A stretch of DNA of 64,000 nt from an uncultured Bacteroidales bacterium. GTDB taxonomy: Bacteria > Bacteroidota > Bacteroidia > Bacteroidales > FEN-979. A model generated the notes under the pieces. The model was not told the origin of the DNA. It did no database searches and saw nothing but the letters and a program-made list of their open reading frames with translations. Below, in pieces: positions 26,053-35,098 of the stretch. The stretch lies in the NCBI GenBank assembly GCA_903887775.1, contig CAISRB010000033.1:124001-188000 (forward strand), read 5' to 3'. Numbering within the stretch: the stretch's first letter is position 1; every line of letters begins with the position of its first letter. Position numbers and translations under genes: made by a program.

Positions 26053-26994
26053 ATGGAAAAGAAAACGTTGCTCTTGGGTTGTCTTATCGCCCTTGGATGT
26101 TCTCAGATATCCCTGGCCCAATCATATGAGGGCTATATTTCAGGAAATTTACCTGTTTGGGCCGATTTAAACATCCCGGCAAATGACGGATCTTTTTCCG
26201 GCACATACTTCTATAAAAAAGACGGAGGGATCATTCCATTATCGGGAACATTAAGTGGTAACAGGATAATACTCAATGAAACGAACAAAGACGGGATATG
26301 TACGGGCATCTTTACCTGTACTAATTTCGGAGACAGTATTACCGGGAACTGGAATAAACCAAACAGCACGAAATTGTCATCCGTGAAATTGTACAAAACA
26401 GATGTTTCCTTTAAAACCTATGCGAGGATACCGGATGCCGCCAAGCTTATTTTATTAAACGGCAAGTCACTGAACGATGAACTGACAGAATATACAACTG
26501 AGGGCAGCAAAAAACCAAAACTGGTTTACCTCCTTGCCGAAAAGAATATTCTGAGCACTTCGTTTGAATGGGAGTATATGGGCCCTTATTTGTCTACAGG
26601 GAAGGTTTATCACACATTTGATTTAACGAAAAATAAGGAAATTTCGCTGTTGAATGAAATTGATCCTTCCAAACTCCCGGCATTGAAAAGCAAAATGAAA
26701 ATCGTGGTTGGGCAAAAATTAAATGAACACAAAAAAACGTATACCGAAAACGAATGGATTGATGCATTCGGGGATAAGGAGACTTATGAAAATTCATTTA
26801 AACTATCGGAAGTAAAAGATAGTTTGTTGGGAAACTATTATTTAAAAAGCGGAATGCTAAATGTTGTAATTGATGATTACTTCGCATTTCCGCATGTAAT
26901 CCAGGTTATGGACTTCTCTTTTGCCTGGAAACTGCCTTTCCGGGAAATGGATTTGTATTTGAAAGACGGTTCTGTTCTGAATAACCTGAAATAA
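26053..26994 (+). CDS. Secreted protein of unknown function
   Basis: The 313-residue protein has a signal peptide (1-22, ending SLAQ; LGC at 14-16 is not a good lipobox). The first half looks like beta-strand repeats with Gly turns (SFSGTYFYKKDGGIIPLSGTLSGNRI), of the kind seen in surface or periplasmic proteins with MORN-like strands; the second half (IDPSKLPALKSKM onward) is mixed. I do not recognise a family. Codon use is more AT-rich than in purL. A near -7 box TAACTTTA lies at 26030-26037. It faces the GH94 gene convergently with 68 bp between. Confidence 0.7.
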   Translation: MEKKTLLLGCLIALGCSQISLAQSYEGYISGNLPVWADLNIPANDGSFSGTYFYKKDGGIIPLSGTLSGNRIILNETNKDGICTGIFTCTNFGDSITGNWNKPNSTKLSSVKLYKTDVSFKTYARIPDAAKLILLNGKSLNDELTEYTTEGSKKPKLVYLLAEKNILSTSFEWEYMGPYLSTGKVYHTFDLTKNKEISLLNEIDPSKLPALKSKMKIVVGQKLNEHKKTYTENEWIDAFGDKETYENSFKLSEVKDSLLGNYYLKSGMLNVVIDDYFAFPHVIQVMDFSFAWKLPFREMDLYLKDGSVLNNLK

Positions 26995-27062
26995 AGCAAG
27001 TTCCCGCAAAGCAGATTTCCGAAGGGAAACATCAGGTCGTCAGGTTCCCTGGCTTCTCTCCT

Positions 27063-30000
27063 CTATAGTTCAATTTCTGCAATATTCTCCTTCAGGTCCA
27101 GCAAAGCCAAAAATACTGCCATGGGTATAACAGCCCCGCCCTGGCGGTATTTGTTGTCTTCATAAGTAAACTGAACCGGTTTACCGTTAACTGAAACAGC
27201 TTTAGGAGCAAAATTGTTTTCCTTTACTGCATACCTGAGTGTTAAAGGATGGCCCATAAAATCCAGTGAAGCCGATAAGCCATCCATCGAACGGGAAATT
27301 ACAGGATCAAGAATTACATTTCCCGATTCAACACGCAAACCAAGCAGTCGTGAAACTACAAGGCCGATGTAAATGCCCGGGCCGCTGGAATAAATCCTCC
27401 AACCCCCTTTAAGGGTAATCTTTCCTGTTTTAATTTCTTCGTAAAGTTCATCCGCTTCATAACGATTCCTGAATGTGACATCCGAGCTGCTGTAATAACA
27501 ATTCGATTGCCTTATATCCCCGCAGGGCACAATATCCCTGTAATCCACCGGGATCGCCTGCCGAAGGGCTTTGATAAAAGCATCGGCCCTTCCGGTACGG
27601 GCCTGTGATTCGGCATAACGGATATGTTCGTGCACATACATCAGGCCGATTTCCCGGCCAAAGAAGGTACTGCTTTCGGCTCTCTGGAACAGAGTTTGAA
27701 CTCCGCCTCTGTATTTAAGCGGACGGTCCATCAAACGTGCGCCATCAGGGCCTTTCAGCTGCTGCTCAATCAGGTCAAGGTGCTGCAGGGCCTGTTCTTT
27801 ATTGAAAATTCCACTGATGATGCCGCGGTTCATCGGCAGTATGCTGTAACGGATGCCGGTTCTGCGATCACCGGGGTGAAGCAGTAAACTGATGCGGCGG
27901 TCTTCTTCAAGCAATCCGTACCCTGCAACAACCCCATCCCTGACGAGGTGCCTGTTGAAATCTGCTTTGATCTTCTCACAGATCCCTTTTAATTCTGCAG
28001 CTCTTTTTGCATCGGTTTGCTCATATACCAGGCGGTACTGATCAAAAGCCTGGTAATTCATTTCAACGGTCCAGCTCGATATCATTCGTTGCGCGAGCTC
28101 CCTGCTGACAGGCTGAAGGGAATCATTCCAGTCACCGCCTCCAAACGGGACCAGGGCTGTGCCAGGGATAAATGAATTAATGATCATTTTTATCAGCCTG
28201 TCCACATGTTCGCTCAGCGAAGTCTTTTCGGCATCACCGGCATCATTATCATGATAGTAGGGGAGGATCTCATCCAGGATCTTCAGGTCGCCTGTAACCC
28301 TGATATAGTTGCTGAGGGCAATGATACACCAGTAAAAAACATCTCCATGGGAACTGTCGGCCCGTATGTTGGAATAACTGTCGAACATCCACCATTGAGG
28401 CCAGCCACCGTCGGCATTCTGATTTGAGAAAATGACGCACAGCACCAGACGGGCTTCTGCATATTTTTCCATGCACAGCAGCAGGTCAAACGGGCCCTGT
28501 GCAATGTCGCGGGTTCCCCAGGCGGCTCCGCTGAATTGTTCCAACCCGTAAGGCGTTAAAAAATGGGTGAGCGCATTCATTCCATACCAGGGCAGGATCT
28601 CCCCGATTGCCGCAGTATCTTCCTGCTCCCCTTTCAGTGAGAGGTTTAAGCAAAGGTCCTGCCAGGCATGCTGTGCATCCCGGCAATCGGAGATCCACTG
28701 ATCATCTGCGTTCTCAATTTTAACAACCTTTACAGCAGAACAAACCTCAGCGATGAAGCTCATGCAGAAATCGGATGTCTCCTTGACGCTAAGAACAAAA
28801 AAAGAATCCTGATGGCTTGTATTGTCGATGTAAAGCGCTTCATCTCCGTGTGCTTTATGTTCACCATCACTGCTGTTGACAAGCATCCTGAATTGTGCCT
28901 GGGGAAATTTGCCTGCGATCATGCTGGCTGCTTCAGGCCTGCCTGTATATTCACCCTGACTGGTTCCCGGGATGACTGTCCAACCGTTAAGCCGGTCAAA
29001 ATGATGAGTAATCAAAAGGTCGACATCTCCGCCTTGAAGAACCTTGAAGTCCATATTGACCCGGGGGCTTGTTTTGGATGTCCAGCTGCGGACCTGGAAA
29101 CAATGGTCTTCGTGTTTATAGATCCAGCGGCAGTGGTTTAACCCCATCTCAAAAGCCGAAGGAACCCCGAGCAGAAATTGACGTCCGTTGATACCGACAA
29201 AGATTCTCTGCCCGGTTTCAGGGGCCTGGTTGAATGCTGTCGTACATACCGAAAGGAAGATGTTGAAATTTGTATTGCCCTGGGTGAGGTGGGAATTAAA
29301 AACACCAAAGGCAAAAGATGTAGTGGAAACGATATTTTCATCGGGGGCATAACCTGCCTTCGCCTGCATGATATGGGCATGCGGACGGTCGGCCAGTACT
29401 TCTTTCGCACGCATCACAACGTGCTCGTTGTCTCCGCAGAAAAATGAAAGCAGCCTTCCGTTCTTATATTCGGCATGCCGTCTTTCCCTTCCGAAAAAGC
29501 CATCAAGATCATCCCCGTTCAGGTCATCAACAGGTAAAAAAGCAGAGGTGTTGAAAATATTTCTTTGAGCATTATGCAAGCCGGGTGAAACCCCGGATAG
29601 AACTTCATCATCAAATTCAGCTATCAGACCGGGCAGGGGTTTCAGGTCATCGTCTGAAGTTGCCCCGGCATGGTCAGCAAGATAGGTGGAAACAAAAACA
29701 CTTTGATGATGCTTACCGGAAGGCAGTTCAAATGGTTTCTCCTGCAAGGCAAGCACAGAGGATTCACCGGAATATTCACCCCCAAGCTTATCTGCCAGAA
29801 GGCCTTCCGGGATTCCTGTTTCACGGTATGTTTTACCATAAAACTGCATGCCGTCGACACTAGCGGCTATTGCAGCGTTTTTGCAAGCCATCATAAGCCA
29901 TGGATTGCCTGCCGGTTCTTTCATATTCTGCCGGCAGCATACCACTGAACCATAGTTCGGGTCTTCAAGGATCCTGCGTTCAAGATACTGGCTTACATAA

Positions 30001-30497
30001 TACTCGTTGATGAGACCATCGGTTGCCTGTTTGAGCCCTGCATCCTGCACACAGATCAGATCAAGTTCAACTGTATCCTCAGATGAATTTGTAATATCAA
30101 TGCTCCAGGCCCAGCTCAGGCTTGTTTTTGAAAGCTTCAGTACACACGTATAATCCAGCCCGGCCCAGCTGCCTTCAGTAATAAAGGCATCCTCTCTTAT
30201 ATTGAAACGGCTGTCGCTTTCAGGGCCTGAAAGAGCAGTAAATTCAAAGGGTTCTGTCCTTTTTCTGAGGTACAGGTTTGAACCTGGTCCTGAAAATGCC
30301 GTTGCAGCTTTCAGGCTGATCCTTATCGGACCGGCTTCAATGCACTTAACAGAGCCATTTCCGAGGAAACCAATCGAAAGCCCTTGCGAATTTCTGATCT
30401 CTCCCGGTAAATTCCCTTCAGCCTGACTTGGAACATCAGGCAGGGGCTTAGCCGGAGGGTCATCCCTGTGATTATCCTTTGTATTGTTTACTGCCAT
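27063..30497 (-). CDS. GH94-family disaccharide/oligoglucan phosphorylase, probably 1,2-beta-oligoglucan phosphorylase
   Basis: The 1144-residue protein lacks a signal peptide and so is cytoplasmic. It has the GH94 organisation: an N-terminal beta-sandwich (about 40-590), an (alpha/alpha)6 barrel with SGAAWGTRDIAQGPFD and the catalytic GGDWNDS motif (Asp789-Trp-Asn-Asp792), and a C-terminal beta segment. GH94 enzymes split beta-glucosides with phosphate to give glucose 1-phosphate. Length is that of the 1,2-beta-oligoglucan phosphorylases (about 1,100 residues) rather than of cellobiose phosphorylase (about 800), and a GH144-type gene is in the same operon, so beta-1,2-glucan oligomers are the likely substrate (inference). 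It is the last gene of the operon, 24 bp after the GH35 gene. Confidence 0.85.
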   Translation of the reverse strand: MAVNNTKDNHRDDPPAKPLPDVPSQAEGNLPGEIRNSQGLSIGFLGNGSVKCIEAGPIRISLKAATAFSGPGSNLYLRKRTEPFEFTALSGPESDSRFNIREDAFITEGSWAGLDYTCVLKLSKTSLSWAWSIDITNSSEDTVELDLICVQDAGLKQATDGLINEYYVSQYLERRILEDPNYGSVVCCRQNMKEPAGNPWLMMACKNAAIAASVDGMQFYGKTYRETGIPEGLLADKLGGEYSGESSVLALQEKPFELPSGKHHQSVFVSTYLADHAGATSDDDLKPLPGLIAEFDDEVLSGVSPGLHNAQRNIFNTSAFLPVDDLNGDDLDGFFGRERRHAEYKNGRLLSFFCGDNEHVVMRAKEVLADRPHAHIMQAKAGYAPDENIVSTTSFAFGVFNSHLTQGNTNFNIFLSVCTTAFNQAPETGQRIFVGINGRQFLLGVPSAFEMGLNHCRWIYKHEDHCFQVRSWTSKTSPRVNMDFKVLQGGDVDLLITHHFDRLNGWTVIPGTSQGEYTGRPEAASMIAGKFPQAQFRMLVNSSDGEHKAHGDEALYIDNTSHQDSFFVLSVKETSDFCMSFIAEVCSAVKVVKIENADDQWISDCRDAQHAWQDLCLNLSLKGEQEDTAAIGEILPWYGMNALTHFLTPYGLEQFSGAAWGTRDIAQGPFDLLLCMEKYAEARLVLCVIFSNQNADGGWPQWWMFDSYSNIRADSSHGDVFYWCIIALSNYIRVTGDLKILDEILPYYHDNDAGDAEKTSLSEHVDRLIKMIINSFIPGTALVPFGGGDWNDSLQPVSRELAQRMISSWTVEMNYQAFDQYRLVYEQTDAKRAAELKGICEKIKADFNRHLVRDGVVAGYGLLEEDRRISLLLHPGDRRTGIRYSILPMNRGIISGIFNKEQALQHLDLIEQQLKGPDGARLMDRPLKYRGGVQTLFQRAESSTFFGREIGLMYVHEHIRYAESQARTGRADAFIKALRQAIPVDYRDIVPCGDIRQSNCYYSSSDVTFRNRYEADELYEEIKTGKITLKGGWRIYSSGPGIYIGLVVSRLLGLRVESGNVILDPVISRSMDGLSASLDFMGHPLTLRYAVKENNFAPKAVSVNGKPVQFTYEDNKYRQGGAVIPMAVFLALLDLKENIAEIEL

Positions 30498-30521
30498 CTT
30501 TATCGAATTGATTCAGGTAAT

Positions 30522-32951
30522 TCAGCTTATTACAATATTAAGAACCATTTCACTTTTGTGTTTATGGCTGAATAAAAATGAGATACGTTTTTCGTCACGG
30601 ACCATTTTAACGGTTTTACCCCTCAGGGTAGCGGATATGATTTTATTCACATTTGCTCCTTCAAATACTATCTCCCCGGCAAGGTCGCGGTTGCCGTACA
30701 AAGTGATCTCTATCTGGCCGTAAATCTCTTCAATCCCCAGAATATCGGAAGTGCTGTGCAGTATCTTTATCCCGTCAGAAATTTCCAGGCACACAGGAGT
30801 AAGGATACCATACAAGGCCGGCCATGTAATCTCATCCTTCGAGTAAGGAATAGCGATGGCTTCCCCACTCAGGGGATGGGTATAGCTTACTTTCCCGGCC
30901 TGCTCTTCATTGTAGTAATTTCCTATGAAAAGCACTGCAGAACCTGCTGTGAATCTTTCTCTCACGGCTAAATTGGTATTCCCGCATGAGGCCAGCCTGA
31001 GCCTGGCACCTGACTTCTTCAGGATCGCTTCATACACGGGTTTATGCCCTTCCGTATCAAACCCGATCCAGGTTCCCAGGTGAAGCAGGGATCCGTTTTG
31101 AACCGGTTTTAGAAATCCACAGACAGTCCCATTAATGGTCCTGGCGATAACCTCGGCTCCTGAAAGCGATCCTTCTGAATAAATGATCTGAGGATTCGAG
31201 CACTTGATATCTTTAAATTCAAAAATGTCAACCAGGGGGGAATCAATATTCTCAACTCCCGATGGCGTCACTTCAATTGCATCGCGAATGATCGTACAGG
31301 GTTTTTGCGACATCTCCCGGTCGGGCAGGTATGGGAAAAGAACAATGTTGCCTCCGGCTTGTGTATAATCAACGATGGTTTGCTGGTCCCTTGCATTCAT
31401 CTCATCAGTGCTGAAGCACCATACCTGTTTATACTGAAGGAGCTCATCGGCCGAAGCCTGGCTGAGATCAAGCATATCATAATCGATATTGAGGATCAGC
31501 AGGGCTTTAAGCAATCCGTCAAAGTATGCTGGTCTGCGGATGGCCGAAGGGGTAAATTTAAGTTCACAACTCGCGTCAAGTGGCCTTTCCAGCTCGGTGG
31601 CGTAATACGGCGGGTAGAAAAGGATACAGATCTCAGCTTTACGCTTTGCATTGACGATAAGGTTTTCGGATGTTTTAATGATTTTACTCATTCGTTTGAC
31701 CAATGGGAAAGCGCTGCCGCGCTCGGCTTCGGCATTGAGTGGGCTGAACCAGTAAAAACTTTCCCCTGAATAGCCTTTGCGTGCGGGGTTGCGGCCCTGC
31801 GAGAACATATAGTAGTTCCAACCGGTTAAACCGTTGGCAATGCTTGCCTTGTAGAAGAGTTCCATCTCGCGGGGGTTAGTCACCACGTGATATTCGCGGG
31901 AGCCGCACTGGAACTCGGCAGCAAACATCGGTTTGTGGCCCTGCATTGCAAAAGTGATGTCATTGATAATGCGGTCATCATGCAAATTGCGGTAAGACAG
32001 GAATTCAGGAATATGATCGACACCGAATATGATCTCGCTCTTTTCGCCGAAAAGATCTTCGTACATGGTGATGTTGACCGGGAATTCATAACCGTTCCCA
32101 TAGATCCAGCCGGGAAGATTGTGATACAGGGGGACTTTTACGCCCCTTTCCCTCGCCATCCCGCTGAGCATCCTGAGGTAGTCTCCGTAATAAGTTCTCC
32201 AGAAACAATGCCATTCATAATCACGGCCGCGGTCACCCTTTGATGCATAGGGAAGTTTATCGTCGGGAGGAAGCTCAACATCAGAGAAGTCTTTATATTC
32301 AGTTCCCCACAAATGATTTATTTCTGCAATACCTGTGAATTTCCCGGCTAAGTATGAAATGAAGCGTTCTTTCACCGCATTCCCGTAATCCCCCTGTTTT
32401 GCCAGCCAGGAAAAAACTCCGATCTCATTGCAAACCTGCATCATGATGATCGGACCGCCAGCCGATAGTTCACGTTCAGCTATGAAGGGCATGATCTGGT
32501 CATACCACAGGGCTGTCTTTTCCAGGTATTTCTCATTAAACAGGCTCACTCCGTCGCTTGGAAAAATTTCGCCTCTTCGGTTGCGCATTTTGACTTCATC
32601 GCGATATTGCTCCAGGAACCAATCGGGCAGCCCGGCTCCCCTGAACTCAGCCAGGATGAATGGTCCGGGTTTTACTATGCAATTCAAATTGTGGTCCTGG
32701 CATCGCTGAAGCCAGCCTTTGAGATCACGTTCGGGACATGTTGAGCCGTCAAAATCAAAAACCGATTCCTCCGGTTCATGCCATGCCCAGGGAATATATG
32801 TGCTCACTGTTGTTAAACCGGCCTCTTTTGCTTCGTCGAGATGCTTGTCCCATAAGCCGCGCTTGATCCTGAAATAATGGATCTCTCCTGAATTGAGAAA
32901 TACCTTTTTGTTATCGAGATAAAAATTGTTTCCTTTAATGCTGAAGTTCAT
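30522..32951 (-). CDS. GH35-family enzyme, possibly a beta-1,2-glucosyltransferase rather than beta-galactosidase
   Basis: The 809-residue protein has a GH35 TIM barrel at its N-terminus (GEIHYFRIKRGLWDKHLDEA), acid/base Glu176 in QVCNEIG and nucleophile Glu346 in AAEFQCGS, followed by beta-sandwich domains. There is no signal peptide, so it acts in the cytoplasm. Most GH35 enzymes are beta-galactosidases, but a GH35 protein from an Ignavibacterium beta-1,2-glucan gene cluster was shown to transfer glucose among beta-1,2-gluco-oligosaccharides; the same neighbourhood here suggests that role (inference). Both catalytic motifs deviate from the common QVENEYG/TEFW forms, which supports a different specificity. 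It lies 24 bp before GH94 and 42 bp after the transporter. Confidence 0.85.
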   Translation of the reverse strand: MNFSIKGNNFYLDNKKVFLNSGEIHYFRIKRGLWDKHLDEAKEAGLTTVSTYIPWAWHEPEESVFDFDGSTCPERDLKGWLQRCQDHNLNCIVKPGPFILAEFRGAGLPDWFLEQYRDEVKMRNRRGEIFPSDGVSLFNEKYLEKTALWYDQIMPFIAERELSAGGPIIMMQVCNEIGVFSWLAKQGDYGNAVKERFISYLAGKFTGIAEINHLWGTEYKDFSDVELPPDDKLPYASKGDRGRDYEWHCFWRTYYGDYLRMLSGMARERGVKVPLYHNLPGWIYGNGYEFPVNITMYEDLFGEKSEIIFGVDHIPEFLSYRNLHDDRIINDITFAMQGHKPMFAAEFQCGSREYHVVTNPREMELFYKASIANGLTGWNYYMFSQGRNPARKGYSGESFYWFSPLNAEAERGSAFPLVKRMSKIIKTSENLIVNAKRKAEICILFYPPYYATELERPLDASCELKFTPSAIRRPAYFDGLLKALLILNIDYDMLDLSQASADELLQYKQVWCFSTDEMNARDQQTIVDYTQAGGNIVLFPYLPDREMSQKPCTIIRDAIEVTPSGVENIDSPLVDIFEFKDIKCSNPQIIYSEGSLSGAEVIARTINGTVCGFLKPVQNGSLLHLGTWIGFDTEGHKPVYEAILKKSGARLRLASCGNTNLAVRERFTAGSAVLFIGNYYNEEQAGKVSYTHPLSGEAIAIPYSKDEITWPALYGILTPVCLEISDGIKILHSTSDILGIEEIYGQIEITLYGNRDLAGEIVFEGANVNKIISATLRGKTVKMVRDEKRISFLFSHKHKSEMVLNIVIS

Positions 32952-32963
32952 TTACTCTTTTTT

Positions 32964-32980
32964 GGTGACTGGTGACTGGT
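32964..32980. repeat. GGTGACT heptamer repeat between transporter and GH35 genes
   Basis: Two and a third copies of GGTGACT fill most of the 42-bp gap between the two genes. It is too short to be more than a trace of the heptamer-type repeats seen elsewhere in the window. Confidence 0.7.
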
Positions 32981-32993
32981 TAGCAGTGACAAT

Positions 32994-35054
32994 TCACAGT
33001 TCACTATTCAGTGCTCTTTTTTTAAGAAGCTCCTTGATCTCATGGCTTCGTTTTTCGGTGAGGGAGTAACGAAGGACAAAGAAAATTGAAAAAATGCTTA
33101 ACAGCAATGGAAGCCCGATCTCAACAACCCGCATCATTAAAAGCGTATAAGGTGTTTGCTGGGTGAGCGGCCTGATGCTGCTTTCGATTGAGCCGAGCTC
33201 TTTTTCGAGAGAATCGGGTGATGATTTTGTGTTCAGGTTTACAAGGCGGTTATTAACGCCTGTTACCTCCTCCATAAGCTTCTTATAGTGTTCTTTGCTG
33301 TTCTTTGTTCCCAGGGATTTATCTTCCAGCCGCGACCGAAGCTCAAATGAGTTCATCCTTGCTTTTACGATCTTCGTCTGGAGTGTAAGCGGGATTGCTT
33401 GTTTTATGAGGCTGTCAATCCTGGAGGATTGGGCGACTGCCCCTGGTTTTTCAAAACAAGATTGCAGCTGTTCCAGCGAACCAATGGTTGCTTTTGTAGT
33501 GGAGATGGCGTTTAACAATTCATTTTTCTTCTGGTTCGGATATTCATGCATATTCAGGTTCGTCTCATCCTGGTTTTTAAGAGATTCTTTTCCAAGGTAA
33601 GTGAGATAGTCTTTCGACTCATTGAGTGCTTCAGCGTTACGGGTTTTAGTGTTTTCAAGCCACTCCTTATTTGCGCTGGCAATGCCATGGTAGCCTTTCC
33701 AGAACTGAACGGTGCTGCGCATTTCCCTTACACTGCCCTGTATTTTATCGACTTTTGTGACCTGGGTTTCGTCAAACATGGTAAATACGATCAACACACC
33801 AGTTACAAAGCTGGCCAGGGCAGATCCCATTTTGATGAACCACCAGAATACCGAGTAATAACTGCCCTCTGAACGATACCCGGTCTTTAATTCATCTTCA
33901 TCACAGATATCGCCCACCATGGAAGATCCAAGTGTGAAGAAAAACAGCATTCCGGCAGAAAGCAGAACCGTGGGGATGATGATCAGGTAGGGATGTGTAG
34001 GGTTATAGCATATAATTTTAGATAGTTGTGCAAGACACATGAGTAAAATAGAAATGGTCAGGGTATTTCTTTTACCCAGTTTCGGGCTGATCCAGTTGAG
34101 GGGAAATACTGCCAGCACCCCGGTGATAGCCCAGATCATCCCATTTATCGCGAGCAGGTAAGCTCCGGCAACCTTATCTCCTCCGAAAACATAAAAAATA
34201 GGGATATATGACCCTATCAGCTGGACGAAATTAAAGCCCATAGCCAGCGTGAAGATCGTCAGCGTCAGCATGATAAAGTTCCTGTTGGTGGTTGTATGCT
34301 TCATGTCTTGCCAGAAGGGTGTTTTTTCATGCTTTGCAGCTTTTACAAAACCCGGTTCACGTAATTTGAAAAACCACCAGACTGAAAGCGGGATGAGGAA
34401 AGCAGCGATCATCAGGGAAACATAACGCATGCCATCGGCTTCATTTCCTCCGGGACCTTTGAAAATTTCCATGCTGGCGAGGGCAAAAAGCCAGGGTGTG
34501 CCCATGGCAAAAAGATTGCCGACAAAGCTCTTCGCGCTGAACAGCCGGGTACGTTCGTGGTAATCGGTGGTCATCTCCATGCCAAGGGCGCCGTGAGGGA
34601 TCTCGAAAAGATTAACGGCTGTAAAAAACAGGAGAAGGGAAAAAAGAATATAGCAAAGCTGAAACCACTGAAAACCCGTATCCGAAGGGAACCACGTTCG
34701 CACCATATCCCCTTTTGGGATCCACCAGATGACCACAAAAAAAACTGCAACGAGTATTCCGCCAACCAGCAAATAGGGTCGCCGGCGTCCCCAGCGGGTC
34801 CTGGTATTATCAGAAAGATGGCCGATAAAAGGATCAGAAAGGGCATCCCATAAACGAGGGACAATCAAAATGGCACCCAGCCAGAACGCACTCAGCCCCA
34901 GGCTTATATTGCCCATCAATCCCACAAGTATCCCCGCTATATTGAAGAGGGCAATAGGGATAATGCCCCCGGCACCATATGCGGCTAATTGTGAAAAGTG
35001 AATCTGGTGTTCCGGTTTTGCATTCTGGTCCTTTACTGTTTCTTGCCCCATCAT
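32994..35054 (-). CDS. GPH-family sugar:cation symporter with large extra loop
   Basis: The 686-residue membrane protein shows the glycoside-pentoside-hexuronide signature (IVPRLWDALSDPFIGHLSDNTRTRWGRR) and about 12 membrane helices. It should import oligosaccharides from periplasm to cytoplasm with Na+ or H+. Normal family members have 450-500 residues; the excess is a hydrophilic, coiled-coil-like stretch at about 430-632 between the last two helices (MFDETQVTKVDKIQG onward), which by normal topology lies in the periplasm. The N-terminus has tandem ATGs (35052 and 35049). It sits between the secreted glycan enzymes and the cytoplasmic ones, exactly where an importer is needed in this operon, which has no SusC/SusD genes. 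Confidence 0.9.
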   Translation of the reverse strand: MMGQETVKDQNAKPEHQIHFSQLAAYGAGGIIPIALFNIAGILVGLMGNISLGLSAFWLGAILIVPRLWDALSDPFIGHLSDNTRTRWGRRRPYLLVGGILVAVFFVVIWWIPKGDMVRTWFPSDTGFQWFQLCYILFSLLLFFTAVNLFEIPHGALGMEMTTDYHERTRLFSAKSFVGNLFAMGTPWLFALASMEIFKGPGGNEADGMRYVSLMIAAFLIPLSVWWFFKLREPGFVKAAKHEKTPFWQDMKHTTTNRNFIMLTLTIFTLAMGFNFVQLIGSYIPIFYVFGGDKVAGAYLLAINGMIWAITGVLAVFPLNWISPKLGKRNTLTISILLMCLAQLSKIICYNPTHPYLIIIPTVLLSAGMLFFFTLGSSMVGDICDEDELKTGYRSEGSYYSVFWWFIKMGSALASFVTGVLIVFTMFDETQVTKVDKIQGSVREMRSTVQFWKGYHGIASANKEWLENTKTRNAEALNESKDYLTYLGKESLKNQDETNLNMHEYPNQKKNELLNAISTTKATIGSLEQLQSCFEKPGAVAQSSRIDSLIKQAIPLTLQTKIVKARMNSFELRSRLEDKSLGTKNSKEHYKKLMEEVTGVNNRLVNLNTKSSPDSLEKELGSIESSIRPLTQQTPYTLLMMRVVEIGLPLLLSIFSIFFVLRYSLTEKRSHEIKELLKKRALNSEL

Positions 35055-35098
35055 AGATATCCCTTAAGGTTAATGTATTTCAATACGGTACTACTCAT

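Noticed and set aside
30522-32951. Plain lactose/beta-galactosidase locus
   Set aside because: Neighbours GH144 and GH94 act on beta-1,2-glucans and no galactose genes are present.
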